Source of the DNA: Galeopsis tetrahit
Lineage: Eukaryota > Streptophyta > Magnoliopsida > Lamiales > Lamiaceae
Direction: 5' to 3'
DNA: 64,000 bases
Assembly (NCBI GenBank): GCA_963675135.1
Contig: OY776130.1
Location: forward strand, 60,297,808 to 60,361,807
Part shown: piece after piece, positions 45,520 to 57,359 of the stretch
Layout of the letters: each line of letters begins with the position of its first letter
Numbering within the stretch: position 1 is the stretch's first letter
Translations under genes and position numbers: made by a program
Notes under the pieces: model-generated
Told to the model about the DNA's origin: nothing
The model's input: the letters and a program-made list of their open reading frames with translations, nothing else
The model's database searches: none

Positions 45520-46253
45520 AACTTTTATACAAATTAAAGATAATTTTTTAAAAAAAATTGAAAAAATCTTAAAAAATGTAATTAAAAGATTAATAAAATC
45601 TTATAAAATAATTTATTTAAATAAATCAAATATTTTTTAAAAATAATCTGAAAATATAAAATATTTTTAAAAAGAAAAAAATAAATTATTCAAATAAAAA
45701 AAACAAAAATTAATTAAAAATAAATAAATTCGTAAATATTTTTTAATAAATCGTAAGAAATAATTAATTAAAAAAACAATTAAAATTAAGAATTCGAATA
45801 ATGATAAATAAAATCTAAAAAATTAAAAATCACCTAAATCTTAAGAATTAATTACATTAATTATAAATATTAAAAGTATAATTGATTTAATTATTTTTTA
45901 AAATTTAGTTGAAATTTTTATATTTTATTTAGCTTTATTTTATTTTTAAAGATTTTATTTTTTAATTTAATATTGAGTTGATTTTTCTTTATTATTTTAT
46001 TTTAAAAACAAACCGTTAATCCTTAATTTTTTTTATTTGACTTTTTTTTTTCAGATTTTATTTATATTTAATTATTATTATTTTCTTAATTTTTTAATTG
46101 ATTGTTTCATTTTTAAATGATGTTTAAAATTTAGCTGACCGTAATTTTATTGTATTATTAATTTTTTTCTTGTTAATTAAATTTTAAATTTGATATGTTT
46201 TTATAGATTTAGTTAATCTTTATTAGTTAGGAGGGTTGAAGAATAAATATGAA
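45520..46253. other. AT-rich arm of the MULE-type element
   Basis: Very AT-rich sequence between the E3 target duplicate and the foldback MITE. No ORF or RNA signal is visible. Confidence 0.6.
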
Positions 46254-46501
46254 GGTAAAGTCTAGTATGCACTCGAGTGCATGTTATGCACCCTAGTTCA
46301 TGTTGCACTTTTCAGTTTTACTGACTTACACTTTTTGGTAAATGGTGTTGCACTTTTCAATTATTACTAAAAATATTATTATACAGTTTAATAATTGAAA
46401 AGTGCAACACCATTTACCAAAAAGTGTAAGTCAGTAAAATTGAAAAGTGCAACATGGACTAGAGTGCATAACATGCACTCGAGTCCATAGCAGACCAACT
46501 C
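46254..46501. mobile_element. Foldback MITE with ~100-bp arms
   Basis: 248 bp flanked by a perfect 9-bp duplication AAATATGAA (46245-46253 and 46502-46510). The two halves are near-perfect inverted repeats of about 100 bp with a loop of about 30 bases, for example GTGCATGTTATGCAC and GTTGCACTTTTCA in both arms. Its transcript would fold into one long hairpin. The 9-bp duplication points to a MULE-type transposase. Confidence 0.85.
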
Positions 46502-46904
46502 AAATATGAAATAATTGGGGTATGTATAATAATAAAAATTGAATTTTAAATTTTAATAGGGTGTTGTGTTTAACATTTGGGGTGGGTATAACATTTTATA
46601 GGGTGTTATTAGTGCACCCAATTATTATTACATTTTTGTCTCTCTCTTTTCGTATTTTTTTTGTCCTCAGTCTCTTCTCGTATTTCACAAGCTCGAGTCA
46701 GGATTGATTTTGTATTGCGTCGTTTTTCAAGCGATGTAATATTTTAAAAATTCCAAATATATTAACACTATCTTCGAACATGTGGAAAAGAATACTACTC
46801 CATTAAATACTGTTTTGAAAATAAAAGGTGGGAAAAAGAAATCAAAATTGGAGAATTTCTCTTCTTTTTTTTCAAAGTGCCCAAAAGTTAATATTGTAGA
46901 AATT

Positions 46905-49900
46905 GGGATTTTCTTAGGATAGTTTTTGTATCGCCTGGACTATTAATAGTTCGGATGTCAAATTTCATCGCTCTGTGTCGCCCTCTGTGTCGCCCTAACT
47001 TGATACCTGTTACCTTTTTTTAATATTTTAAAATAATTATTTAAATTTTATTTTATTATTTACTATTTTATCCTTTATTAAAATTAAAAATAATATTATT
47101 TAAATTAAACAATACGAACGTAAAATTAGATTTTTTTAATAGAATTAAATTATTATTTTATTTATATTTTATTTACACCTGCTCATTTAATTAGTTCACC
47201 CTCAAATTATTTTTTTACTACGGTTATCTGCACCCGCTCATTTTATGAGTTCACCCCAAATCATTTTTTAACCATGGTTATCTGCAATCGCTCATTTTAT
47301 AAGTTCACCCAAAATTATATTTTACCACGGTTATCTGTACCTGCTCATTTTATAAGTTCACCTCAGAAGATTTTTTTTTAAAATGGAGTAATTACATTTA
47401 AAGGACTATATTATCCTTTTATTAATTTACACAAAATATAATAAAATCAACCATAATTTGTAGGGTGATACTCGAGCAAGATACCGCTACACACCAATTT
47501 TAATTTTATATTTATATTTTATCTACACCCACTCATTTAATGAGTTCACCCAAAAAATATTTTTTTTACTACGGTTATCTGCACCAGTTCATTTTATGAG
47601 TTCACCCCCAAATCATTTTTTTTATCACGGTTATGTGCACCCGCTCATTTTATGAATTCACCTCATTTTATGAGTTCACCCCAAATCTTTTTTTACTACG
47701 GTTACCTGCACCCGTTCATTTTAGGAGTTCACCCCCAAATCATTTTTTATCACGGTTATGTGCACCCGCTCATTTCATGAGTTCACCCCTAAATTATTAG
47801 TATTTTTTACCACGTTTATCTACACCCCTCATTTTATGAGTTCACCCCAAAAATATTTTTAAAAAAGAAATTACATTAAAAATACTATATTATCCTTTTA
47901 TTAATTTACACAAAATATAATAAAATCAACCTTAATTTGTATATTTACAATCTGTAGTCAAGTCATTACCGAGTTACCGTCGATTCACCATCAAGTCATC
48001 CATATTTTTAGAAAAAAATCGTAAAACATAATTTAAAAAAAAAACTATCGAAATTAGGCAAAAATCTTGATTTTTTTTCTTTCTAAGTTTTCTTCCCTTT
48101 CCTCTTTTTCTCTCATTTTCAATTTTTATTCCAAACTTTTAATTTCTTCGTTTTTTTTTCTTTTACTTTTTTTTTTCCATTTTTTCATGTGTATTTTTTT
48201 TTAAATTTTAATACAAAATAATATTATATGTATGATTTTATTATAGTCATTAATACAATAAGTAATAACGAGTAATACCATAAATTGTAATCAGTAATAC
48301 CATTAACAGTAATTAGTACGAATAAACACTTATCTTATTGAAAGTGAGATGGTCTCATGGCGACACTGTTCATAAATTAGTAGAAATAAACACTTTATTT
48401 TTTCCAAAGTGTTAAAACGTCATTCTCAAACTATGTTTTGAAAAGCAGAATTTTGGTGAAATCAGAATAAAAAAACTTTAGAAAATGTGAATGGGACTAT
48501 AGAAAAACGTCATGATCAGACCATCGATTAGTTCTAAAAATTATGTGTCCATATAATGTTGCTTACGAACATTGACCTAATGTCCGATTTGTATAATGTA
48601 ACTAGATTGATTGTTACCAGACTTGAAAATTACATTATTGAGGACACATTTTTTTTTTGGAAGTAATGTTGATAGTAAAGTTTTTATTTTGAGAATAATA
48701 TTGAGTGTTTCGATGACACGGCTCCCATAAAGTTTCGAATAAGATAATTTCTTATTCTATTGTCTTTTGCAATGACGATAAATAAAAGTTCAAGGTCAGT
48801 CTCTTTTCATGGTAGGTGTGTAATGTGTACCTTCTGAAACATGTTCATGCATAGACAATTATATGTTGCAGCCCTCTAGAGTTAAGAGTGTATTGAAAAA
48901 TATTTACCTAGATTCAAATGAATAACAAATTTACAAATTTATACTATGGAGTACATGTTTCAAATATTTTTTTTAATTGACAAATTAAACTTAAAATATA
49001 TTATAAATTTATTTGAATTCTTTACGGGCACTAACAGTCCTAAGTTGCCCATTGTGACATTCTCCCTCCTTTACGTAAAAAAAAAAAAAAATTGTGATCG
49101 AGAGCAAACCGAGTAAGTGGATACTTTTTGGGCCAACAATGTTAGCCCATTTAATTAAAAGTGGAGAATGTTTTCGGCTAGCATTTAATTAAAAGTGGGC
49201 AGCCCAATTGTTTTATCAAATAAAATAACCAAATTGAACAGCCAATTTCTTGAATTGTGCGTGAGTAATAACAAATGTTAAAAAAAAATATATAACAGAA
49301 TGTTCTTTTAACAATTACAACGAAAAAATACATCAGTTTTTCAAAATAATCTCATCTTCATGTTGAGCCCCTAAAATATTATAAAACATGCTGAAATTTT
49401 ATAATGAATGAACAAAAAATTCCTCAAAATTAATCCACACAGTTGATGTCTTTTGTCTTTTATTTTTAATGACAAAATCATTATCTTAGGTATTATTAGA
49501 TGAAGTTGTGTCATCATTCTCATGTTGAGAAGACATATCTGCAAACATTAAAAATAAAATTAATAAATGTCAGAATCTTATTATATTCATAAATAAAATT
49601 CATAAATTTCAAATAAATCTCATAAATCAATAACCATATAGAAATCATACAAATTTTATATGAATAACAAATCAATAACCATATAGAAATCATACAAATT
49701 TTATATGAATAACAATCTCAATGAGAATACTGCGTTAATGTGATTGTGCAGAAAAAACAAAGTATTAACACAGAAAAAAAATCAAAAGTTCAATCAGAGG
49801 AATGCTCAATATCACATAAAAAAACTAGGAGTAATTATCAACAATTTGAGAATACTTCTTTTTAGGCATACTAATAATACTCATGATTCGACTAAAAATG

Positions 49901-50595
49901 AACAAAAAAAATAAAAAATATAAATATAAATTACATAATGTTAACTGAATCGAGCAGCGGATGTGCAGAGAGTTTTTTTTGAACGTGTTTGGGATCGGAA
50001 TGGAATTTTGTAGGTTTTCTCCTGATTTTAAAAAACCCAAACGAATCTCTTTGTGTTAGATTATATGAAGTATCTTCGCTAATTTTCTGATCATAAACAT
50101 ATCAATTACTCCATGATCATAAATTGTAACAACTGGTTTTCTGAATTCTGAATAGACGACCGACCAATAGCACTAGCCGCGCCAAATTTTGTGATCTCGA
50201 AACAGAAATTTGTATAAAAAATTCAACTAAATTAATAATTTAACCTAAAATCCAATTCATTCAATTAAAAAAAGATAATTTATTGTTTATTTTAATTATT
50301 AATGATATGAGAATTAAAATAAAGATTATATATTATCAATTAATTTTTTTATTAATCATGTGAGGATAAATTTGTAATTTTATAATTATATATTTAAAAT
50401 TATTAAATTTAATTTAAAAGTGTAACAGGGCGACAAAAAACGATAATAAGTGCAATGCAAGGCGATGGATTCTGCGACGCCAAATGCAACAGGTAGCAGG
50501 TCATCAAATATAAGCCATTAGATTTCAGATCTGATGACTCAGATTACTGGACTGTTGATAGTCCAGGCGACATTGGACTGTCCTTAGAAGGCCCC
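46905..50595. mobile_element. MULE-type element, 3.7 kb, non-autonomous
   Basis: A perfect 9-bp duplication GTAGAAATT flanks it (46896-46904 and 50596-50604). The terminal inverted repeats align over about 46 bp (left GGGATTTTCTTAGGATAGTT, right inward GGGGCCTTCTAAGGACAGTC) and share TCGCCTGGACTAT. The content is a duplicated minisatellite block and AT-rich sequence. There is a short exon-like stretch at 49487-49540 on the minus strand (ATGTCTTCTCAACATGAG...). No transposase is present. Confidence 0.85.
47165..47860. repeat. ~60-bp minisatellite in two blocks
   Basis: Units of the form CACGGTTATCTGCACCCGCTCATTTTATGAGTTCACCCC with T-rich spacers: about four units at 47165-47370 and six or seven at 47505-47860. 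Each block is followed by a shared segment (TATATTATCCTTTTATTAATTTACACAAAATATAATAAAATC, starting near 47407 and 47889). This shows that a ~0.48-kb cassette duplicated as a whole. Confidence 0.88.
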
Positions 50596-50604
50596 GTAGA
50601 AATT

Positions 50605-53600
50605 TCCATAATGTTGAAAAAAGATTCCAGGGAATATAATAAAGAGAAAAGTTACTGTGTTATCTTCCAATTCAGATTATATTCAACTTTTCAATACAGG
50701 ATTAAAGTGTTTTCATATTTATTAGTTCCCTGTTCTGGTAACTTTAATTTTCACTGATGTTATTCCAGATTCTCCAACTTTTACTCCAATTATTTGCTTT
50801 GTGTTAATGAAATGCATCTTTGCAATTGATTGTGAATTCGTGATTTTGAAGAAATTATTTTTTCCTAATTAAATTATCGTTTTTAGCAAGTTAATAAAAA
50901 AAATCGTTGATTAATAAAATGGAATTAATAAAAAAAATTATAAATTTTTTGTGTATATGTTTTGATAAAAATAAAATCTAAAGAGTTTTAGCTGCGAATT
51001 TAACAGTCTTTGTTTTGGAGCTTCTTAACTCATTGGAGAAATTCTACTGAATTTGCTAACTGGCCCTCGAGTTTTTGGAGATAATGCACTTTAGCCCTTG
51101 CAATTTGACAATTAATATATGTCTTAATTGCAGTCAAGCACCAATAATTAATTAATTAATTAATTAATGTTTTATTTGTTTACGTAAGATTAGAGTAGTA
51201 AATGAATTGACTCGAGTCAAACATATTGGAGTACTGTTTAAGTTTATTTGAAAATTGACCATGAGCTTAGTTTAATTATGTTTGATTTTGCAGAGGTTCA
51301 TAAATCTGTTAATTATATTTTGCCTATATTATCCAATGCGTTTAATGCACTACAACATTAACTCGTTTCCCACTCGAAATACTTTCTACTATATTAGTAC
51401 TAATGTTATTAACAACTAATTATACGGAAGGTCTCAAATGTACCCGGTGCATGTTGCTCTCGTCGCACGTTCAAATTATATCAATGGACTTTTCATTTTC
51501 ACATTTTTTGAGCAAATTTATATACATTTCAATTATATTAGTCTACACATTTTATCCATATTCTTAGTTACATGATATCGCTAGTGTGCACGAGACTGAC
51601 TCCTATTTATATCAGTAACAGAAGTCCACATGAAAAGAGAGAAGGGGCCAAGTAATATTACTTGTTTACGTCTACATAGTACATACTACGTTTATAGATA
51701 TAGAATATTGCTAGCTAGTAATTTCTTTGTAGTATATTAATTAATTAATTAACTAAGATCCCTTTAGTGTTGAGATTAATTAAAAAGGCTAGATTAAATA
51801 TCTTCGATCACGAGGGAGAATCTTGTGACAATTTCTAGGAGTGATGACTCCAAAATAACCCCTGTGTCAGCTTGGATTGTGTTGTACGTTGTGTTTTGTT
51901 TTAATCTATTTGATTTAACTTAATTAATTAATACCGAGCACCCTTTATTTAATCGAAGTTTCCAACAAATTACTCATATATGTTTGCTTGTAGATCAAAC
52001 TATAGAGCCAAAGAAATAGCTAGCTAGATTTATTATGGGTATTCCAACCCTAATTTTTTAATCATATGCATATGGACATGATAACAACTACATTAATTTG
52101 TGACCTTGGTCGATCAATTACGTTCGAAACATGCTGCAATTTATTAAATATTCATATTTTTTTTACTATTGTCAATTAAATTGGATTTTAATCTATCTTT
52201 TTTCCCTTCATACTATCGCTTGTTAGACCTATGTATAGTTTTGGAATATCATCAATTTAATGCACATAACAATATATCAATAGAAGAAAAAAACACAAGA
52301 TCTTGTTATTTATGCCTAATTGCATTAAATATACAAATTGTCAGTTTTTGACACATAAATCTCAAAACTAATTTCTAAGCCAAAAAAACTCCATTTTTTT
52401 TACATATGTGTCCCGCGTGACAAAATAGGTGGGAGATAAAAAAAAAAAAAGTGTAAAAAGTCATGTTCGAGCATATGTCAAAAAATCAAAAAGAAATTGA
52501 CCTTATAGTTCGATGGTTTAGGTGCAATGTCATAAATTTGATAGGGTTAATGAGATTAGGTGTGTGATTTATTAGAAACAATTAATTAATCAAAGTAATT
52601 ACAAAATCGAAGTGAGATTTGTTTTTTGTTTTTTTTTAAACCTATCTTAATTTGACTAGGAAAAGAAAGCATGGTAAAAAATAGAAAGAAAAGAAAGGAT
52701 TATCTATAGCAAATTAAGCGGAAAACATGGAGGAGGATAAATAAATTTAAAAATTAGGTTAGGTAAGATCATATCGCGGATGGATTATATTGGTAGTCTG
52801 CACTGCAGAAAGCGTACACTTATTTAATTAATTATCCATTAACATGGCTCATTTTAGTTGGACTAATGTTCTCACTTCTCAATGCCTATTTAATAATTTA
52901 AACAATTTTCTTTAAATTTTATAAATTAAATGACGATTGCAAGTTTATGAATTATATATATTTCTGGAATAGAGGCGCCGATTCCCTATAGTTGAAAAAA
53001 TGAATGTAGAACAAGTCACTCACTAACTACCAATATATGTAATAAACAAGGATATTGAGATTGAAAATGCTCATCTCTTTTAAATGTTGAAAGTAAATAA
53101 AGGTTTTTAGTGTGGAAATTGGTGTTGATCTTTAGTTGTTGTCTGGTCACGACAGGTTAGAAAGAGAGATTAATAATAATATAGTAAAGATTAATTTTGT
53201 AATATATATGATATCTCAGCGTAGAATGAGGCTTGTTTATCTCTTCGAGTTTCTCCTTTGATTCCTAAAGCCCAGCCGCAAGACTTGGGGCCATCCTGAC
53301 CCCCCCTCTATTTTTTAATTTTTTACTCTTCACTTTTTCTTTTTCTTTTTTAATTATTTTACTCATCAAAATATATTAAAAACTTCCATAGCTAAATAAA
53401 GCAGTAGAAGCTTTTTCCAACTAACCTACTCAAGTTTCAAAGGCAAAAACTTCCACTATAGAATTGTGGCCAAATATTGAAACTTAGTTAAAAAAATAAT
53501 AAAACGTCCTATAATATTAGGTGTGACACATGTTAAAGATTCAGTAGAACTAAAATGTGTATTAATTGTGTACTCCTTGTTCTGAAAGACGCTTTACATA

Positions 53601-53895
53601 GCTTTTGAATACGAATATTAAGAAATACGATAAAATAAGTATTTTTAATAGAGTTGATGGAAACTGAAAAAAACTTATATTGAAACATAGGGTTGAGGGA
53701 GTATGTTCTTACAGTACAAACAATAACTATACACAAAGTGTACAAAATACTTTACCATCAAAATTTACATGAAGAACAATTAGAAGAAAGTAACATTTAC
53801 TTAATTATATGCTCATTTTTTTTTAAATTTAAAAAAAAAAAAGAAAAGAAAAGCATGTCACTTTATTTAACTCACCTACTAAATTACCAAAGATC
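50605..53895. other. Intergenic, upstream of the DUF761 gene
   Basis: AT-rich non-coding DNA with simple repeats such as (ATTA)n near 51146-51170 and 51736. I see no gene or RNA and no complete mobile element. Confidence 0.55.
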
Positions 53896-53902
53896 CTCTA
53901 TC

Positions 53903-53911
53903 TCTATATAA
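53903..53911 (+). promoter_or_regulatory. TATA box of the DUF761 gene
   Basis: CTATATAAG about 50 bp before the ATG at 53962. It would place transcription start near 53935 and give a short 5' leader. Confidence 0.65.
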
Positions 53912-53961
53912 GCCATTCCAACAATCAAAACACATTAATTCCATTCCTCACAAAACTAACC

Positions 53962-54462
53962 ATGTCCTCCAAAACTCTCAACTCCATTCATCCCTTCTCT
54001 CTCTCTCATCACTCCTCATCTTCTCTCTCCTCCATCAAACTCAAAACCCTTCTCCAAACCTTCTTCTTCTCCCACATCTACCGAGCCCTCTCCAAAGCCA
54101 AATCCCTCATAATCCAACTCCTCAAACACTTCCAAACCTTGAAAAACAAAAAAAAGCAAACAAATCTCTTTTTTGGCTCTTTTAGGCTTCACTACAATTG
54201 GGCCTCTAATTCCGACCACCACCATGTGAATAACAATGTGTTTGATCTCCAAACATCATCATGCCCTAATAACGAAATGCAACATCACTCCAACGACCTC
54301 TCCAAGTACCTCCAATGGCTTGAAGAAAAAGGTGACCAACATTCCATCAATGAGATTGATAAACTTGCTGATTTGTTCATTGCAAATTGCCATGAGAAGT
54401 TCAGATTGGAGAAGCAAGAATCTTACAGAATGTTTCAAGAAATGATGGCTAGAAGTGTTTAA
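53962..54462 (+). CDS. DUF761 plant protein, 166 aa, single exon
   Basis: The C-terminal ~35 residues (NEIDKLADLFIANCHEKFRL, then QESYRMFQEMMARS) are the DUF761 motif of plant-specific proteins, often annotated as cotton-fibre-expressed-like. The N-terminus is Ser-rich, followed by a mostly hydrophobic/basic helix (residues 25-60, IKLKTLLQTFFFSHIYRALS) and an Asn/His-rich linker. The length fits small members of the family. The start is the first ATG after a TATA box, in a C/T-rich leader. There is no intron. The biochemical role of DUF761 is not established; members have been linked to growth and stress. No neighbour suggests a pathway. Confidence 0.88.
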   Translation: MSSKTLNSIHPFSLSHHSSSSLSSIKLKTLLQTFFFSHIYRALSKAKSLIIQLLKHFQTLKNKKKQTNLFFGSFRLHYNWASNSDHHHVNNNVFDLQTSSCPNNEMQHHSNDLSKYLQWLEEKGDQHSINEIDKLADLFIANCHEKFRLEKQESYRMFQEMMARSV

Positions 54463-54514
54463 TTGTGTGTCACACATATATATAATATTGACTTTTTTTT
54501 TCCCTGTCTTTTGA

Positions 54515-54597
54515 TACTACAAGAAAACTGTCTTTTAATGACAACATTTTCTCATTATAAATTTTGTCATTAAAGATCTTTTTTTTTTTTTGTAGTG
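54515..54597. mobile_element. Small CACTA-type MITE
   Basis: 83 bp with TACTACAAGAAAAC at the left and TTTTTTGTAGTG at the right, the CACTACAAGAAA terminus of CACTA (En/Spm) elements. Internal TTTAATGACAA and TTGTCATTAAA form part of the inverted repeat. It lies in the 3' flank of the DUF761 gene. The target duplication is not clear. Confidence 0.55.
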
Positions 54598-54891
54598 TAA
54601 CTTTGATTAATTAGATTTTTTTTTCAATGGGGTTTGTTCAAATTCTATTGTTTGATTGAGATAATGTTCAAACTTCAAACTATGGATGTTCAAATGCAAG
54701 TTTGTGGTAATGAAAAATCTTGGTTTAATGTTGGCCCTCAAGATGGGTATAGTTGGGATAGTTCCAAAATAATATAATGATTTCATGTTTCTTAGTTTTA
54801 AATATCATTGTTTTTTTATTACTTTGAACTCACGGGGTATATAAATGCATCTCTCAATTTGAATGATAATATGATTTAAGTAATTTATGGG

Positions 54892-54903
<12 letters not shown>

Positions 54904-54922
<19 letters not shown>

Positions 54923-54928
54923 TATAGT
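54904..54928. repeat. (TA)n microsatellite
   Basis: About ten TA units following a poly-A run. Confidence 0.9.
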
Positions 54929-55156
54929 TACTTTTAGGTAGATATATCTGTACAGAAAATGAGACATGGGACAGAAGTTCTTTATTCCATGACCCAACTT
55001 TAATTTCGTAAAGAAAGCTGCAGTGCTGAATTCTATATGCACTTTGTAGGAGTTAGACAAGTACTGTTTTTATAATCCATCATATATAGTCCATTAATGT
55101 CTATTTTGTATAGTATTTTTTTTATATATACATGGTTAATACTTACTACTGCTTCT

Positions 55157-55457
55157 TAGTGTTGTTATTCGAACCGAGCCTTAACGAGACTCGGCTCGAC
55201 TCGACTCGTTAAGGCTCGATAAAGCTCGACTCGTTTAGCTTAATGAGCCGAGCTCGTTAGATACTCGATTTACTAACGAGCTGGCTCGAGCTCTACTTGT
55301 TAGGCTCGATAACTAATTTTTTGTAAAAAATTCCATTAGGCTCGATAGGCTCGTTAGACTCGTTAACGAGTCGAGCTCAATTTTTAACTCGGCAATGTTA
55401 TCGAGTCGAGCTCGAACCTCAAATACTCGGCTCGACTCGGCTCGAATATCAGCTCTA
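55157..55457. mobile_element. hAT-type MITE, TCGAG/GCTCG-rich
   Basis: 301 bp flanked by a perfect 8-bp duplication CTGCTTCT (55149-55156 and 55458-55465). Termini are TAGTGTTGTTATTCGAACCG at the left and TAGAGCTGATATTCGAGCCG read inward at the right. The interior has dense GAGCTCG and CGAGTCGAG words, as in the MITE at 23867, but the ends differ. Confidence 0.8.
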
Positions 55458-55465
55458 CTGCTTCT

Positions 55466-57359
55466 ACTATTGTGTAATTTTTGTGCACGTGTACGATGAA
55501 ATACAAAAAAAAAAAAAAAAAATAGTAAATTTAATGAAGTGTAAAATCAAATAAATGATAATGCGATGATATTAATTTTATACAAATAATCGCAGGACGA
55601 AGGGAGTATTATTTTAAAGTAGCCTTCATTTATGAACACTTGGTTAAAACTCAAATTTATTTTTAAATGTAAAAATTTATCAAGAAGTGGTACTAATGTA
55701 ATTGGTGACTCGTGAATTACCATGCACAAGATAAGATTAATTAGGTGATATTGCAATTCATTACATCAATTGGGACAGTCTATCGGCCCCCTGTTGTTAA
55801 ATTGCAATTACTTGTATTTAAATGAAATTTCACATTTATGTTAGTTTTTTTTTTTTTATATAGTTCGTGTCATTGGTTTTTATTTAATGGAGTATTCACT
55901 AAGATTCTTAAATTACGTAACAATCCAATAATTAAAACATGAGTATGAAATAAATGACACGAAAAATAGTAGATTTCGTATGTCTCTATTAGTTAAATGC
56001 TTGATATGTCCATGTTTAGTAGTATTACAGTATAATTATAGGGTAAATTACAGAGTTGGCCCAAGAATGAAACTAATCTAAAGGCAAAAATATTGCCAAA
56101 AAATTTCATCGCGAAAGAGATTAAGTTGGTAATGAGACAAAGAAGATCATTTCTCGATTTATGTGTGTCATCTTTATACAATGTTAATCTTCTCTGTATT
56201 GTTCCAATTTTATACAATGTTAATCCTTATACATATACAGGTAATGAGACAAAGAAGATGTAGAAGAGAAAACAACGAAAAATAAAAGAATAAAACTAGG
56301 GCTTGCTGCTTCATCTCTAAGTTACGTTATAGAGAATTTTAGAAGTTGGTATATATATAGTAATGGAACCATATATAGGTATCATATTCCATATATATAA
56401 TGAATAATTATAATGTACTATTAATATTAGAAAAACAACGAAAACGTATGCCTAAATATGTATGCAAAACACCCTGTATAATTAAATTTTTACATGATAA
56501 ACTAAGACCATCATACATAATAGTACAAGGCTGTATATAAAAGACCAAACTTGCTATGACACAGGAGTACAAAATTTTCATGGAATTAGGGAACTCCAAG
56601 CCTAGCAGCTGTGACCGCAGAATAGATGTCGTAACTCGCACTAAGAAGAAGCTATGGGATTGGATTCCTGCGAAACGGGGGCAACCACGACTATAAGTTT
56701 CAGACGAATATTTCTTACAATAGTAATTAGATAACTAAAAGCTGGCCTCACAATATTAAGAATCACACTATAGATAGAAAGAAGATAAGTTCAGAACACA
56801 CAGATTCCTCTAGCCATATTGGTAAAAGTCCATTATTCATATGCACTGTTCACTTGTTCAAGATTTTATATGCATACTACATATGTTTATCATTGCACTC
56901 TTCTCTCTTGGTCGACAAACAAAAGTATATGACAAATTTTCAGTAAAAATACATCAACATACAGATAAACCATGCTAATTATGTTACTCAAACATAACAT
57001 CAATTGTATCATATCTTTTGACAATAAAAACCCCCACACTTAATCTCATTTTGGTATTTGGGGTTTGGATGGTATCTAAGGTACTCTTTTTCCTTAGTTC
57101 CGGTTTTTCCCTAGGGTTTTACGGAATAAGGTTTTAACGAAGCCTTGATCCATCTATTCTTTTAATAAAGTACCTTATTTGTCATAATCTCTCAAGTCAT
57201 TCTTCCAAGCACATTCTCAGTTATGTTCGTCAATTATATTTAATGAAAAGGGTGGAAATTATAAGACCACGTTGAGAGGAAAAACAAATGAGAAAATAAA
57301 AGGGACTAAGAAACGCACTTACCATGTTTGTCGAAATAATAGCCTGGTTTCAATGAAGT
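55466..57359. other. Intergenic between convergent genes
   Basis: Non-coding. It should include the 3' UTR of the dioxygenase-like gene. Around 57090-57165 a stretch with GGTTTTTCCCTAGGGTTTTA and AAGGTTTTAACGAAGCC resembles the end of an LTR-retrotransposon internal region (compare GGGTTTTAACGAGGC in E3 near 33409). It is only a fragment. Confidence 0.4.

Larger units (their letters stand above)
28407..46619. mobile_element. MULE-type element disrupted by E3 and E2
   Basis: Termini are GGGTACCACTACTAACACCC at the left and, read inward, GGGTGCACTAATAACACCC at the right. A perfect 9-bp duplication AATTATTAT flanks it (28398-28406 and 46620-46628). The paralogous sequence near positions 70-85 has this site empty, which confirms both ends. 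Without the nested elements it is about 1.2 kb, AT-rich and non-coding, apart from a foldback MITE at 46254-46501. Confidence 0.88.

Noticed and set aside
47165..47860. Regularly spaced repeats that might suggest a CRISPR array
   Set aside because: Plant nuclear DNA; the units are contiguous and degenerate with no unique spacers. It is a minisatellite.
49487..49540. Short Met-Ser-Ser-Gln open stretch on the minus strand, possibly an exon
   Set aside because: Sixteen codons with no supported splice partner; left as a remark in the MULE-type element.
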